Part shown: piece by piece, positions 9,709 through 17,466 of the stretch
Numbering within the stretch: the stretch's first letter is position 1
Layout of the letters: each line of letters starts with the position of its first letter
Source of the DNA: Gammaproteobacteria bacterium
GTDB lineage: Bacteria > Pseudomonadota > Gammaproteobacteria > JAIEPX01
Direction of reading: 5' to 3'
Assembly (NCBI GenBank): GCA_019748175.1
Contig: JAIEPX010000008.1
Coordinates: forward strand, 124,001 to 188,000
Length of the DNA stretch: 64,000 nt
Notes under the pieces: generated by a model
The model's database searches: none
Seen by the model: only the letters and a program-made list of their open reading frames with translations
Told to the model about the DNA's origin: nothing
Program-made: the position numbers and the translations under genes

Positions 9709-10815
9709 TTAGTCCCAGTACTGCATTTGCAAAATATTACCACTGCCCATAGTTCGTGGGGCTATAAATTCAGGCGTTTTGTAATAGTAAATGTGACTAT
9801 TACCACTTGCAAAACCATTAAGTGAATTGTAAGGAGCTACGGCAATTTCAGAAATATCAGTCGTTTGAATGATGGCATCTTTTGTGCGCAGATATTTCGC
9901 ATCGACTTTGGCATTGCCAATTCCACGAACAGTTAAAGTATCCACAGAACCGGCTACTCGAATTAAACCGGGCCCGTTTGTCATAATATCCAGTTTTTTA
10001 GCATTAATTGAATCCATGCTAATCATGCCAGTACCATGTTGTTCAATATGATTGGAATGAATGGAGCCGTGTAAAATAATATTTCCCGAGGTGAAAGAAA
10101 GTATTTTCAAGTTATGTGCTCGATAATTCGGGGCATATAAAGAACTTCTTTTATGAAGTCGAATAAAATCAATACCGTTTGCATCGACTAAAACTTGCAA
10201 TGGTTTGTCGCGAATTCTTGCATCTGACGGAGCGGCCGCATCTTGTAGATAGAGCGTGCCATTTTTTACGGTTGTTATTACCAGGTCACGTCCAGGTTGT
10301 TCTCTATTCATTACTGCAACTTGGGGTCTATTTGAATTTCGTAAAGTAATATTAATATCACTATCGGCGACTATTCGTGTGAATGGTCTTAACCAAAAGT
10401 CATGCATCACTTTATAACCAGGTGAAAATTCTTGGCGTGCGAGCACCTTTGAAGAGGGTAAATGTTCTAGAGGTGTTGGTGGTTCAATATGACGAACAGC
10501 GGGCTGAGGATCGCCTGGGCGAGGATCGGTGAAGCGGTGATGCTGACGCCACGTTTCGTAGGGCACTATAGAGTGGTTTTCGCTGGCCATATGCTTATGA
10601 GATGTATCATGGCTTTGTTTGGATTGTCCAGTTTGAACGATTTTAGCTCTCATACGATCAGAGATCGTAACTGGGGGCAGTTGAACAAGCTTCTCAGAAG
10701 TCGATATTGTTTGCTCTTTAATAACGGCATAACAATTAATCGTTGAGAGGGATAAACACAAGGTGGCGCCCCAAACTAAGGAGGAGAGAGGGCGTTTAAA
10801 CTGCATCCATTGCAT
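9709..10815 (-). CDS. exported GIN-domain (DUF2807) protein
   Basis: The N terminus is a signal peptide (LVWGATLCLSLSTINCYA). After a linker of about 110 residues the C-terminal half (about 140-365) is rich in short beta strands in the pattern of the GIN/DUF2807 head domain, a right-handed beta-helix-like fold found in exported proteins of unknown function. The ATG at 10815 is chosen over the GTG at 10821 because AGGA sits eight bases before it. The Cys near the cleavage site is not in a good lipobox, so a soluble periplasmic or surface protein is more likely than a lipoprotein. Role unknown; envelope association is inferred from the signal peptide. Confidence 0.75.
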   Translation of the reverse strand: MQWMQFKRPLSSLVWGATLCLSLSTINCYAVIKEQTISTSEKLVQLPPVTISDRMRAKIVQTGQSKQSHDTSHKHMASENHSIVPYETWRQHHRFTDPRPGDPQPAVRHIEPPTPLEHLPSSKVLARQEFSPGYKVMHDFWLRPFTRIVADSDINITLRNSNRPQVAVMNREQPGRDLVITTVKNGTLYLQDAAAPSDARIRDKPLQVLVDANGIDFIRLHKRSSLYAPNYRAHNLKILSFTSGNIILHGSIHSNHIEQHGTGMISMDSINAKKLDIMTNGPGLIRVAGSVDTLTVRGIGNAKVDAKYLRTKDAIIQTTDISEIAVAPYNSLNGFASGNSHIYYYKTPEFIAPRTMGSGNILQMQYWD

Positions 10816-10915
10816 AATCACAATCCTATTTTGTGAAGTTAAGAAGTAATGTTAGCACGGTGACTACGCCTGAGCAATGGTCTGCTTTAACCAAAATCCA
10901 TCATCAAATGGTTGG

Positions 10916-10944
10916 TTGACAGTGAAACGAATTACGGCGAGAAT
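10916..10944 (+). promoter_or_regulatory. sigma-70-type promoter upstream of lipoprotein gene
   Basis: TTGACA (10916-10921), 17 bases, then GAGAAT (10939-10944). The -35 is perfect and the -10 weak. It is placed about 50 bases before the lipoprotein start. Confidence 0.45.
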
Positions 10945-10992
10945 TCTAGCCTGGATATTTAGGAACTCTCTTATATCAAAGGAAATGATAGT

Positions 10993-11406
10993 ATGAAACG
11001 ATTTCGCTCAATGCATTTTGTTTGCGCCTTATTCACCGTATTATTTTTAGTCGGTTGTGTTCATCAAAATGATGTGGTCAGGAACTGGCCTGCTGGTCCT
11101 AATCGATTCAAAACGCCTGCTAATAAATTTAATAAATCAAAAATGAGTGTTGTGGGCTATGAATTAATTCAAGTTCGAGGACCCAATCCAGAAAGCGAAG
11201 CATCAAGGCATGATCGGCTTGTGCGATCAGGAAAAATTCCGTTTAGCCCTCGAGTGGATAAAAAGAATACAACGGGTGAAATTAGTCCTCCACGTACGGT
11301 AACTTATAATCCTTCCCGTTGGAGAGATTGGGGGGCGGATCAACCTGCAGTGATGCAAGAAAAAAGTCGTCGATATACTAGCGCTCCTGAGGAAGTAAAC
11401 TTTTAG
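10993..11406 (+). CDS. small lipoprotein, function unknown
   Basis: The 137-residue product begins MKRFRSMHFVCALFTVLFLVGC: a basic start, hydrophobic core and lipobox LVGC with Cys22 as lipidation site, so a lipoprotein signal peptide is clear. The rest is basic, Pro/Asn-rich and without recognised domain. AAGGAA lies upstream at suitable spacing. It is monocistronic, with a promoter-like site upstream and a strong hairpin downstream. Placement in the inner or outer membrane cannot be decided with confidence. Confidence 0.75.
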   Translation: MKRFRSMHFVCALFTVLFLVGCVHQNDVVRNWPAGPNRFKTPANKFNKSKMSVVGYELIQVRGPNPESEASRHDRLVRSGKIPFSPRVDKKNTTGEISPPRTVTYNPSRWRDWGADQPAVMQEKSRRYTSAPEEVNF

Positions 11407-11451
11407 TTATTTACCACAAGAGACAAACGTTGTCATCGCGATGACATGAGC

Positions 11452-11500
11452 AAAGGGGTCAAGGTTAATCAATTAATTAAACTTGACCCCTTTCTTTTTA
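11452..11500 (+). terminator. hairpin terminator after lipoprotein gene
   Basis: An 18-base stem with one mismatch (11452-11469 against 11476-11493; core GGGGTCAAG/CTTGACCCC) followed by TTTCTTTTT. On the plus strand this is a good intrinsic terminator. On the minus strand, after ettA, the T-run is weak. The GGGGTCA/TGACCCC end resembles other palindromes in this window. Confidence 0.7.
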
Positions 11501-13168
11501 AGCCAATTTTTTGTACTTAATTCTGCGTGGTGTTTCAGCAGCATCACCTTTTCGACGACGTAAATCTTCGTGATAATCTTGATAATTTCCTTCGATGAAA
11601 ACCGTTTCGCTGTCGCCTTCAAATGCTAAAATATGCGTCGCTATTCGATCCAAGAACCAACGATCATGTGAAATAACAATCGCTGATCCTGGGAATGCCA
11701 ATAACGCTTCTTCGAGTGCGCGTAGTGTTTCAACGTCTAAATCATTACTCGGTTCATCCAGTAATAAAACGTTGCCACCACTTCGTAATAATTTTGCGAG
11801 ATGCACTCGGTTACGTTCACCACCCGATAATTCACCGACACGTTTTTGTTGATCGGATCCTTTGAAATTAAATCGACCGACGTATGCGCGTGAAGGCATT
11901 TCAACTTTGCCGACTTGAATAATGTCTTGACCGTTAGAAATTTCTTCCCACACGGTTTTGTTATCCACAAGATGGTCGCGCATTTGATCAACGTAAGCGA
12001 GCTGCACTGTATCACCAATTCGAAGAACACCTTCGTCAGGTTCCTCTTTTCCGGTAATCATGCGTAAAAATGTCGATTTACCAGCACCGTTCGGGCCGAT
12101 CACACCTAAAATTCCTCCAGGCGGCAAACGGAAATTAAGATTTTCGAACAATAATCGCCCATCAAAACTTTTGCTCAGGCCATTGCCTTCGATCACTAAA
12201 TCGCCTAGACGTGGTCCGGGTGGAATATAAATTTCGTTAGTTTCACTGCGTTGTTGAAATTCCTTGGAACTTAATTCTTCAAATCGTTGCAAACGCGCTT
12301 TACTTTTTGCGTGACGACCTTTTGCATTTTGTCGAACCCATTCCAATTCAGCTTTAATTGCGCGATCATGTGCCGCTTGTTGTTTTCCTTCCATCAATAA
12401 GCGTTGTTCTTTTTGATCTAACCAGCTCGTGTAATTTCCTTCATAAGGAATTCCTTCGCCGCGATCAAGTTCTAAAATCCATTGAGCAGCATTATCTAAG
12501 AAATATCGATCGTGAGTAATGGCTACTACTGTTCCAGGAAATGATTGCAAATAATGTTCTAGCCACGCAACACTTTCTGCATCTAAATGGTTGGTAGGTT
12601 CATCCAGTAATAACATATCTGGTTCAGATAATAATAATCGACATAATGCGACGCGTCGTCGTTCACCACCCGATAATTTTGTCACATCCGCTTCCCAAGC
12701 AGGCAAACGTAATGCATCCGCTGCGCGTTCTAATTTATAATTAATATCCCACGCATTGACTGCTTCGATTTTAGTCTGCAATTCACCTTGTTCTTCAATG
12801 AGTTTATTCATTTCGTCATCACTCATTGGTTCGGCAAATTTCATGCTGATAGCTTCATAATGATCAACAAGGGATTTAATTTCAGCAATCCCTTCTTCGA
12901 CATTTCCGCGTACATCTTTTTGAGGGTCGAGTTGGGGTTCTTGTGGTAAATAACCAATTTTTATCCCAGGTTGAGCACGAGCTTCACCTACAAATTCTTT
13001 ATCAGTGCCTGCCATAATGCGTAATAAAGTGGATTTACCTGAACCGTTTATACCCAGCACACCAATTTTGGCTCCAGGAATAAAACTCAGCGAAATATCC
13101 TTCAAAATATAGCGATTTGGCGGAACAATTTTGCCTAACCGTTGCATGGTATAAATGTACTGTGACAT
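11498..13168 (-). CDS. ettA: energy-dependent translational throttle protein EttA (ABC-F ATPase)
   Basis: A duplicated ABC ATPase without membrane segments, about 556 residues, matching EttA length. Visible: first Walker A GINGSGKS, signature LSGGERRR, Walker B MLLLDEPTNHLD, the arm and linker regions, second Walker A GPNGAGKS, LSGGERNR and LLLDEPSNDLD. The N-terminal start SQYIYTMQRLGKIVPP closely follows the E. coli EttA start. ABC-F EttA binds the ribosomal E site and gates entry into elongation according to the ATP/ADP ratio. Two ATGs are adjacent; the second (13168) is preferred because GAGAGG lies five bases upstream and because of family alignment. The T-run of the upstream-strand terminator overlaps its stop codon. 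Confidence 0.95.
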   Translation of the reverse strand: MSQYIYTMQRLGKIVPPNRYILKDISLSFIPGAKIGVLGINGSGKSTLLRIMAGTDKEFVGEARAQPGIKIGYLPQEPQLDPQKDVRGNVEEGIAEIKSLVDHYEAISMKFAEPMSDDEMNKLIEEQGELQTKIEAVNAWDINYKLERAADALRLPAWEADVTKLSGGERRRVALCRLLLSEPDMLLLDEPTNHLDAESVAWLEHYLQSFPGTVVAITHDRYFLDNAAQWILELDRGEGIPYEGNYTSWLDQKEQRLLMEGKQQAAHDRAIKAELEWVRQNAKGRHAKSKARLQRFEELSSKEFQQRSETNEIYIPPGPRLGDLVIEGNGLSKSFDGRLLFENLNFRLPPGGILGVIGPNGAGKSTFLRMITGKEEPDEGVLRIGDTVQLAYVDQMRDHLVDNKTVWEEISNGQDIIQVGKVEMPSRAYVGRFNFKGSDQQKRVGELSGGERNRVHLAKLLRSGGNVLLLDEPSNDLDVETLRALEEALLAFPGSAIVISHDRWFLDRIATHILAFEGDSETVFIEGNYQDYHEDLRRRKGDAAETPRRIKYKKLA

Positions 13169-13304
13169 CATTTCCTCTCATGAGATGTTGAAACCGCAAG
13201 AGTGTAGCACAAATCGAAGTAAAGGGGAGAGTTTGGAACATGGTGAGATGGTCGTCAGAGGATGTTGCGGTCATAGATTTGTCCCCTTAAAAACTAGGGT
13301 TTCG

Positions 13305-13333
13305 TTGATTTTTCACCAATAATAGGGTAAAAT
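13305..13333 (+). promoter_or_regulatory. sigma-70-type promoter for the macrodomain gene
   Basis: TTGATT (13305-13310), spacing 17, TAAAAT (13328-13333), about 32 bases before the ATG at 13366. The ribosome binding site is GGAGAAG. Confidence 0.6.
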
Positions 13334-13365
13334 TTCCCGTTTAATTAACCATTTGGAGAAGAAAT

Positions 13366-14691
13366 ATGAAAGGACCAGCAGAAGAACCAAAAGTAGCACC
13401 ATCCCCCGTTAGAGGCAAAATCAAATCCGTTGACTTAGCTAGAACAATTGAGCTGAAGTTGGGGATCGAAGGCAAGGTGATAATAAAACAAATTAGAGGG
13501 GGCAAAATATCATTTTCTATTGAGACTAAAGATTATGAAAAACTATTGGCTCTTTTTCACGAGATACCTTCCTTTCTGGATGGTGATGAGAATTATATAA
13601 AGGAAGTTCGCGAAACCGATCACGGAAAATACACTGTTGTTGTTACAGAGTCTCATTTCCGATTGCGTTTATTGGCACATTTGTATTTGCGAATTGCAGA
13701 AGAGAGGAAGGCAGTAATAGATATAGCCAATTTAATTGATAGGCTGAGAACAATAGAAGTGAATCCTTCCAATGTTGATAAAATACGTGCCGTATTTGGA
13801 GATTACAAATGGGATCCGTCTCATTTTATTATTTTGCATGAAGAATCATTTTTATGTTCACATGTGCGAAAATTAGTTCAGGCGCATACGCTTATGTGTT
13901 TAGCTGATCCGAACGAAAAATTCCTTCCAAAGAAAGCTGCATTTGTTAGGATAGATAATCTTAAGGCGAAGCATAAAGGCGAACTTAACTGTGTAATCGA
14001 AGTGGTTCCTCAAGATTGCTTAGAAGCTGCACGACCACTTGTTAAGCTAGGGCTTCCGGTTTGTGTATTGAATATGGCTAATCAAAATCATGTGGGTGGT
14101 GGTTACGCTCATGGTGCTGGAGCTCAAGAAGAAGATCTTTGTAGGCGAACTGACTTATTAAATTCACTACCTGATTTTTATGAGGGAGCGGGTGGATTTG
14201 GAGATTTTACTGTTTTATATTCTGAAGGCGTAACAGTATTTCGTAAAGGTGCAGATGCGGGTTACGAAGTTTGTAAGCCTGATGACCGTTTTCAAGTCAA
14301 TATGGTGAGTTCAGCTGCCTATAATTTAGGTAATGAAAAATCGACTAGTTATAAAGATCCTAATACTCAACAGTATGAAGATGGCATGAAGCGCAAAATT
14401 CGTGGTCAATTGCGTGCGGCTAAGGCTAATCATGATCGAGCTCTTGTGCTTAGCGCATTTGGTTGTGGTGCATTTGGAAATGATTCTAAACGGGTGGCAC
14501 AATTTTATTTGGACGTTATCAGCGAACAAGAATTTGCCAATGCATTTGATTATATTAAATTTGCAATTATCCCGAATCCTTCACAGGACAACAATGATAA
14601 TTTCACAAACTTTCAGAGAGTTTTTCAAGGCAAAGGTCTACGTCCTGAAGATCTAGTTCTAGAGGTTGTAGAAGAAACATTGGAAATGTAA
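13366..14691 (+). CDS. macrodomain protein of the microbial PARG (TIGR02452) type
   Basis: The C-terminal half carries the catalytic signature of bacterial-type poly(ADP-ribose) glycohydrolases: G244-G-G then YAHGAGAQ and E255-E256, followed by DLCRRTDLLNSL, and later LVLSAFGCGAFGND, the second ADP-ribose-binding loop. The family removes ADP-ribose from proteins. The N-terminal 200 residues are not recognised; they look alpha/beta with a charged helical part. No signal peptide. The gene stands alone with its own promoter and a hairpin downstream. Next to a HipBA-like pair and predicted effectors, two roles are possible: reversal of host ADP-ribosylation after secretion, or an antitoxin-like cytosolic activity. 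All visible catalytic residues are present. Confidence 0.85.
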   Translation: MKGPAEEPKVAPSPVRGKIKSVDLARTIELKLGIEGKVIIKQIRGGKISFSIETKDYEKLLALFHEIPSFLDGDENYIKEVRETDHGKYTVVVTESHFRLRLLAHLYLRIAEERKAVIDIANLIDRLRTIEVNPSNVDKIRAVFGDYKWDPSHFIILHEESFLCSHVRKLVQAHTLMCLADPNEKFLPKKAAFVRIDNLKAKHKGELNCVIEVVPQDCLEAARPLVKLGLPVCVLNMANQNHVGGGYAHGAGAQEEDLCRRTDLLNSLPDFYEGAGGFGDFTVLYSEGVTVFRKGADAGYEVCKPDDRFQVNMVSSAAYNLGNEKSTSYKDPNTQQYEDGMKRKIRGQLRAAKANHDRALVLSAFGCGAFGNDSKRVAQFYLDVISEQEFANAFDYIKFAIIPNPSQDNNDNFTNFQRVFQGKGLRPEDLVLEVVEETLEM

Positions 14692-14710
14692 TGTATTTGA
14701 CTGATGGCTT

Positions 14711-14760
14711 TAGCTGCGCAAATCGATTTCTTCGACCGGCGCAGCTACGATCTGACCCCC
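14711..14760 (+). repeat. hairpin with adjoining GATCTGACCCCC motif
   Basis: Nine-base perfect stem TAGCTGCGC (14711-14719) / GCGCAGCTA (14739-14747), immediately followed by GATCTGACCCCC (14749-14760). It lies 19 bases after the macrodomain gene stop and may terminate it, although no T-run follows directly. The GATCTGACC tag recurs at 16546-16554 and in altered form near 63.9 kb. Confidence 0.5.
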
Positions 14761-14775
14761 CATATTTTTAAAAAA

Positions 14776-14887
14776 CTAATATATTAGCTTTATATCAAAT
14801 TTCCCTTGACTTTTCTGTATAATCCTACTATATTAGACCTATTTGAAGATAAGGCTACTTATCAGACATTAAACCTAATAAATTAGG
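14776..14887. promoter_or_regulatory. three operator-like palindromes (CTAATnnATTAG) around the hipBA-like promoter
   Basis: Three copies of the same dyad: CTAATATATTAG at 14776-14787 (perfect), CTACTATATTAG at 14825-14836 (one mismatch, over the -10), and CCTAATAAATTAGG at 14874-14887 (over the leader, close to the ATG at 14894). Centres are 49 and 50 bases apart. The even spacing and the position around the promoter fit cooperative autorepression by the XRE-family protein encoded directly downstream; binding itself is inferred. Confidence 0.65.
14806..14834 (+). promoter_or_regulatory. promoter of hipBA-like operon
   Basis: TTGACT (14806-14811), spacing 17, TATATT (14829-14834). The -10 lies inside the middle operator-like palindrome, so binding there would block RNA polymerase. 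Confidence 0.6.
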
Positions 14888-14893
14888 ATTAAA

Positions 14894-15175
14894 ATGGCCA
14901 GACGTATCAAGAAACTACCAACTCCTGACCTTAGCCAGCCCGTGGGACCTAAACTGTTGGGAGAAGCGATTAAAGCGAAGCGCACACAGAGCAACTTGCG
15001 TTTAGAAGATGCTGCAGCTCTTTGTGGTGTTGCCAAAGAGACATTTCATAGGATAGAACATGGACAAGGTACAAGTTCCGTCGATAACGTACTGCGAATT
15101 TGCGATTCATTAGGTATCACACTCTATATCAAACCTTGGCAAGAAAACGAAGAGGTGGGTGATGTCTGGAAATGA
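14894..15175 (+). CDS. hipB: HipB-like XRE-family antitoxin/repressor
   Basis: A 93-residue protein with a central helix-turn-helix of the Cro/C1 (XRE) type (residues 22-78: LGEAIKAKRTQSNLRLEDAA, then VAKETFHRIEHGQG and LRICDSLGITLYI). HipB-type antitoxins bind the HipA kinase and repress the operon. It overlaps the downstream hipA-like start by 14 bases. The AT-rich upstream region contains three matching palindromes (14776-14887). The family is clear from the fold and from the downstream HipA-like partner; the assignment as antitoxin rests on that context. Confidence 0.85.
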   Translation: MARRIKKLPTPDLSQPVGPKLLGEAIKAKRTQSNLRLEDAAALCGVAKETFHRIEHGQGTSSVDNVLRICDSLGITLYIKPWQENEEVGDVWK

Positions 15176-16472
15176 ACATAGCTTAGCCCTATATTTAAAC
15201 AATAAACACACTGCCGATATATTGTTGATAGAAGACTCGCTACAGTTTCACTATAGCGAAGAATGGCAACGAAAAGGCTACCCGTTATCACCTCATCTCC
15301 GCTTAAATAATGTAATTCCACGCGAAAATGTTGAGAGATTTTTGCGAAATTTATTGCCTGAAGGTAACGGGTTAGACGAATTGTTAAGAAGTTTTCATTT
15401 GAGCAAATACAATACATTTGGATTAATTAGAGCACTTGGGAAAGATATATCAGGTGCACTCATTGTACTTGCATCAAATGAAAAAATTCCGCTCGACCCA
15501 ATTTTCCGCCCGATAACAGATGCTGAGTTAGAAGAGCGCCTAAAGCATCGTGAAGGACATAGCCTGATAATCTGGGATGCCAAACCTCGATTATCAAGTG
15601 CAGGTGTACAAGATAAAATTAATGTTTTAATAAATGAACAGGGACAGTTAGGATTTGGTGAAGAAGCTTTATGTTCGACTCATATTTTAAAATTTGAGAA
15701 ACAACAATTATCCCATTTGGTGTTGAATGAATTTACTACAATGCAATTAGCAAAACAATGTGGGTTGAACGTTGCTGATGTCCAGTTAAAGCGGTACGGC
15801 AATTACTCAGCATTGTTGGTTGACCGATTTGACAGAAAATTTATTTCCATGGAGCAAATTAAAAGACTCCATATTATTGATGGCTGTCAGGCATTGAATA
15901 TGTCTCCAGAATACAAATATGAACGCATTTTTGGTAGTGGTAGGGATGTTGCTCACATTCGAGATGGCGCAAGCTATAAAAGAATATTTCAATTTGCAAA
16001 TCAATGCGCAAATCCTTCACTCACCAAACTGAAAATACTTGATTGGGTGCTATTTAATGCATTAGTTTTTAATTGTGATGCGCATGGAAAAAATATTAGT
16101 TTCTTTGTTGATAATAGTGGCATAAAACTTGCTCCGTTTTATGACTTAGTTAATATAAAGATGTATCCTGAATTTGAACAAGAAATGGCTATGGCATTTG
16201 GCGATGAATTTGATAGTGATGGCATTAATGCTTATCAATTAGCAGACTTTGCAGATAGTTGCCAACTTAACAGATTGCTTGTCACGAGACGCTTAAAATC
16301 GCTGGCAACAAATTTGTCATTGGTGTTGAAAAATGAATATAAGCCACAAACAAAAACAAATGAAGAAACGGATTACTTTAATCAATATAAATCTCTAATC
16401 CTCAAGCGTTGTGAATATCTACTTGACCAGGCAGATCTTATAAAATCGATTGAACTATGTAAAGTTGGGTAG
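15162..16472 (+). CDS. hipA: HipA-like Ser/Thr kinase toxin
   Basis: About 436 residues, full length for HipA (E. coli 440). The N-terminal subdomain contains NLLPEG. The kinase part has the nucleotide-binding LSSAGVQDK loop, the HILKFE lysine strand, the catalytic FNCDAHGKNIS motif and the metal-binding APFYDLVN motif. E. coli HipA phosphorylates glutamyl-tRNA synthetase and causes growth arrest. The ATG at 15162 is chosen (GAGG about six bases before) over the adjacent GTG. It is translationally coupled with the antitoxin gene. A long inverted repeat starts directly after its stop codon. All key kinase residues are present, so it appears active. The target is not deducible. Confidence 0.9.
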   Translation: MSGNEHSLALYLNNKHTADILLIEDSLQFHYSEEWQRKGYPLSPHLRLNNVIPRENVERFLRNLLPEGNGLDELLRSFHLSKYNTFGLIRALGKDISGALIVLASNEKIPLDPIFRPITDAELEERLKHREGHSLIIWDAKPRLSSAGVQDKINVLINEQGQLGFGEEALCSTHILKFEKQQLSHLVLNEFTTMQLAKQCGLNVADVQLKRYGNYSALLVDRFDRKFISMEQIKRLHIIDGCQALNMSPEYKYERIFGSGRDVAHIRDGASYKRIFQFANQCANPSLTKLKILDWVLFNALVFNCDAHGKNISFFVDNSGIKLAPFYDLVNIKMYPEFEQEMAMAFGDEFDSDGINAYQLADFADSCQLNRLLVTRRLKSLATNLSLVLKNEYKPQTKTNEETDYFNQYKSLILKRCEYLLDQADLIKSIELCKVG

Positions 16473-16554
16473 GGTCAGATATTCGCTTGATACATAGTTA
16501 ATAGTTTACTGTAAACTATTAACTATTAACTATGTATCAAGTGAAGATCTGACC
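16473..16554. repeat. long imperfect inverted repeat with GGTCAGAT/GATCTGACC ends
   Basis: The left arm (16473 to about 16508) and right arm (about 16512-16554) pair over almost their whole length. The right arm has one additional seven-base GTTAATA unit, so that unit occurs twice there. The element abuts the hipA-like stop codon. It may act as terminator, but no T-run follows; its structure also fits a REP/MITE-like element. Confidence 0.7.
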
Positions 16555-16642
16555 AATTTCTTTTCCCTGCATTCTTTACTGGACTTTTTGTTAAAATTCG
16601 AGGTAAAATGCTGCATTAACTGAATGAATAAGAGGTTGGCAC

Positions 16643-17446
16643 ATGAAAGGTAAGTTGAGTTTAGAAAAATTAGGAAGAGAGGCAGATAAAGGCCTTCGGA
16701 CTATCGGAGAGGCTGTTTCAGGGAAAAAATCAGCAAAAGATAAAGCTGCAAGCTTCCTGGAAGATGTGGGAACAGCGTTAGAAGGGTTGGCGGATAGCGC
16801 AAATAATAAAATTGACAGCGTTGTTGATGCCATCACCTTAAGTCAGTTAACTGTAAAGCTAGACAAGCAACATGAGAGTCTGCAGGGTAAGATTAATGCA
16901 CGCTGCGCTATACTTAAAAAACAACCTAATTCTGTACCTCCTAGTACCTTGAATACTTGGGTCGAACAGCTCAATAGTATGAACGATTATATCAAAGATT
17001 ACCCAAATTCCATTTGGTTTTTTACTGACCAACAGAAAATACAGGCCACAAATATGGCCTTAAAGGCGTATGAAAGAATTGATAAAATAATCAAAAATCC
17101 CAATGCGTCTATAAAAAACTATGAAGCTGCAATATTAAAAATCAAAGATCAAAATTTACGGAATGGAATTTTTTGTATTGTCGCAGGTCTTATGGTTTTG
17201 GGAGGGCTTGCGCTGCTAGCGACTCTCGATTTAGCTGTACTAATGTTCAGTCCAGTGATTATTGTTGCTGCATTGTCAGTAATAGTCGGAGGATTTCTAC
17301 TGAATCAAGGAAATAATGATAATAATTTCTGTAATACATTTCAGATAACTACACCAAGATTTTTTGGCAAGCAAACAGTTTTGAAATCAGCTGAAGTTAG
17401 CGATGTAATACACGCACGTCAAGATAAAATCACGTTCAAAATGTAG
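16643..17446 (+). CDS. hypothetical two-TM protein, effector-like
   Basis: Not recognised. The 267-residue product has a basic amphipathic N terminus with Ala-rich helices (1-75), a helical segment, and two closely spaced hydrophobic helices forming a hairpin at about 175-222 (IFCIVAGLMVLGGLALLATL and LMFSPVIIVAALSVIVGGFLL), then a short polar tail. It has no cleavable signal peptide. Helical proteins with one C-terminal membrane hairpin are common among Legionella and Coxiella effectors that insert into host membranes, but this is only a resemblance. GAGGTT precedes the ATG. It converges with the MFS gene, with 20 bases between stops and no obvious terminator. Confidence 0.6.
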   Translation: MKGKLSLEKLGREADKGLRTIGEAVSGKKSAKDKAASFLEDVGTALEGLADSANNKIDSVVDAITLSQLTVKLDKQHESLQGKINARCAILKKQPNSVPPSTLNTWVEQLNSMNDYIKDYPNSIWFFTDQQKIQATNMALKAYERIDKIIKNPNASIKNYEAAILKIKDQNLRNGIFCIVAGLMVLGGLALLATLDLAVLMFSPVIIVAALSVIVGGFLLNQGNNDNNFCNTFQITTPRFFGKQTVLKSAEVSDVIHARQDKITFKM

Positions 17447-17466
17447 TAGAAATTATCGAAGAAGAA

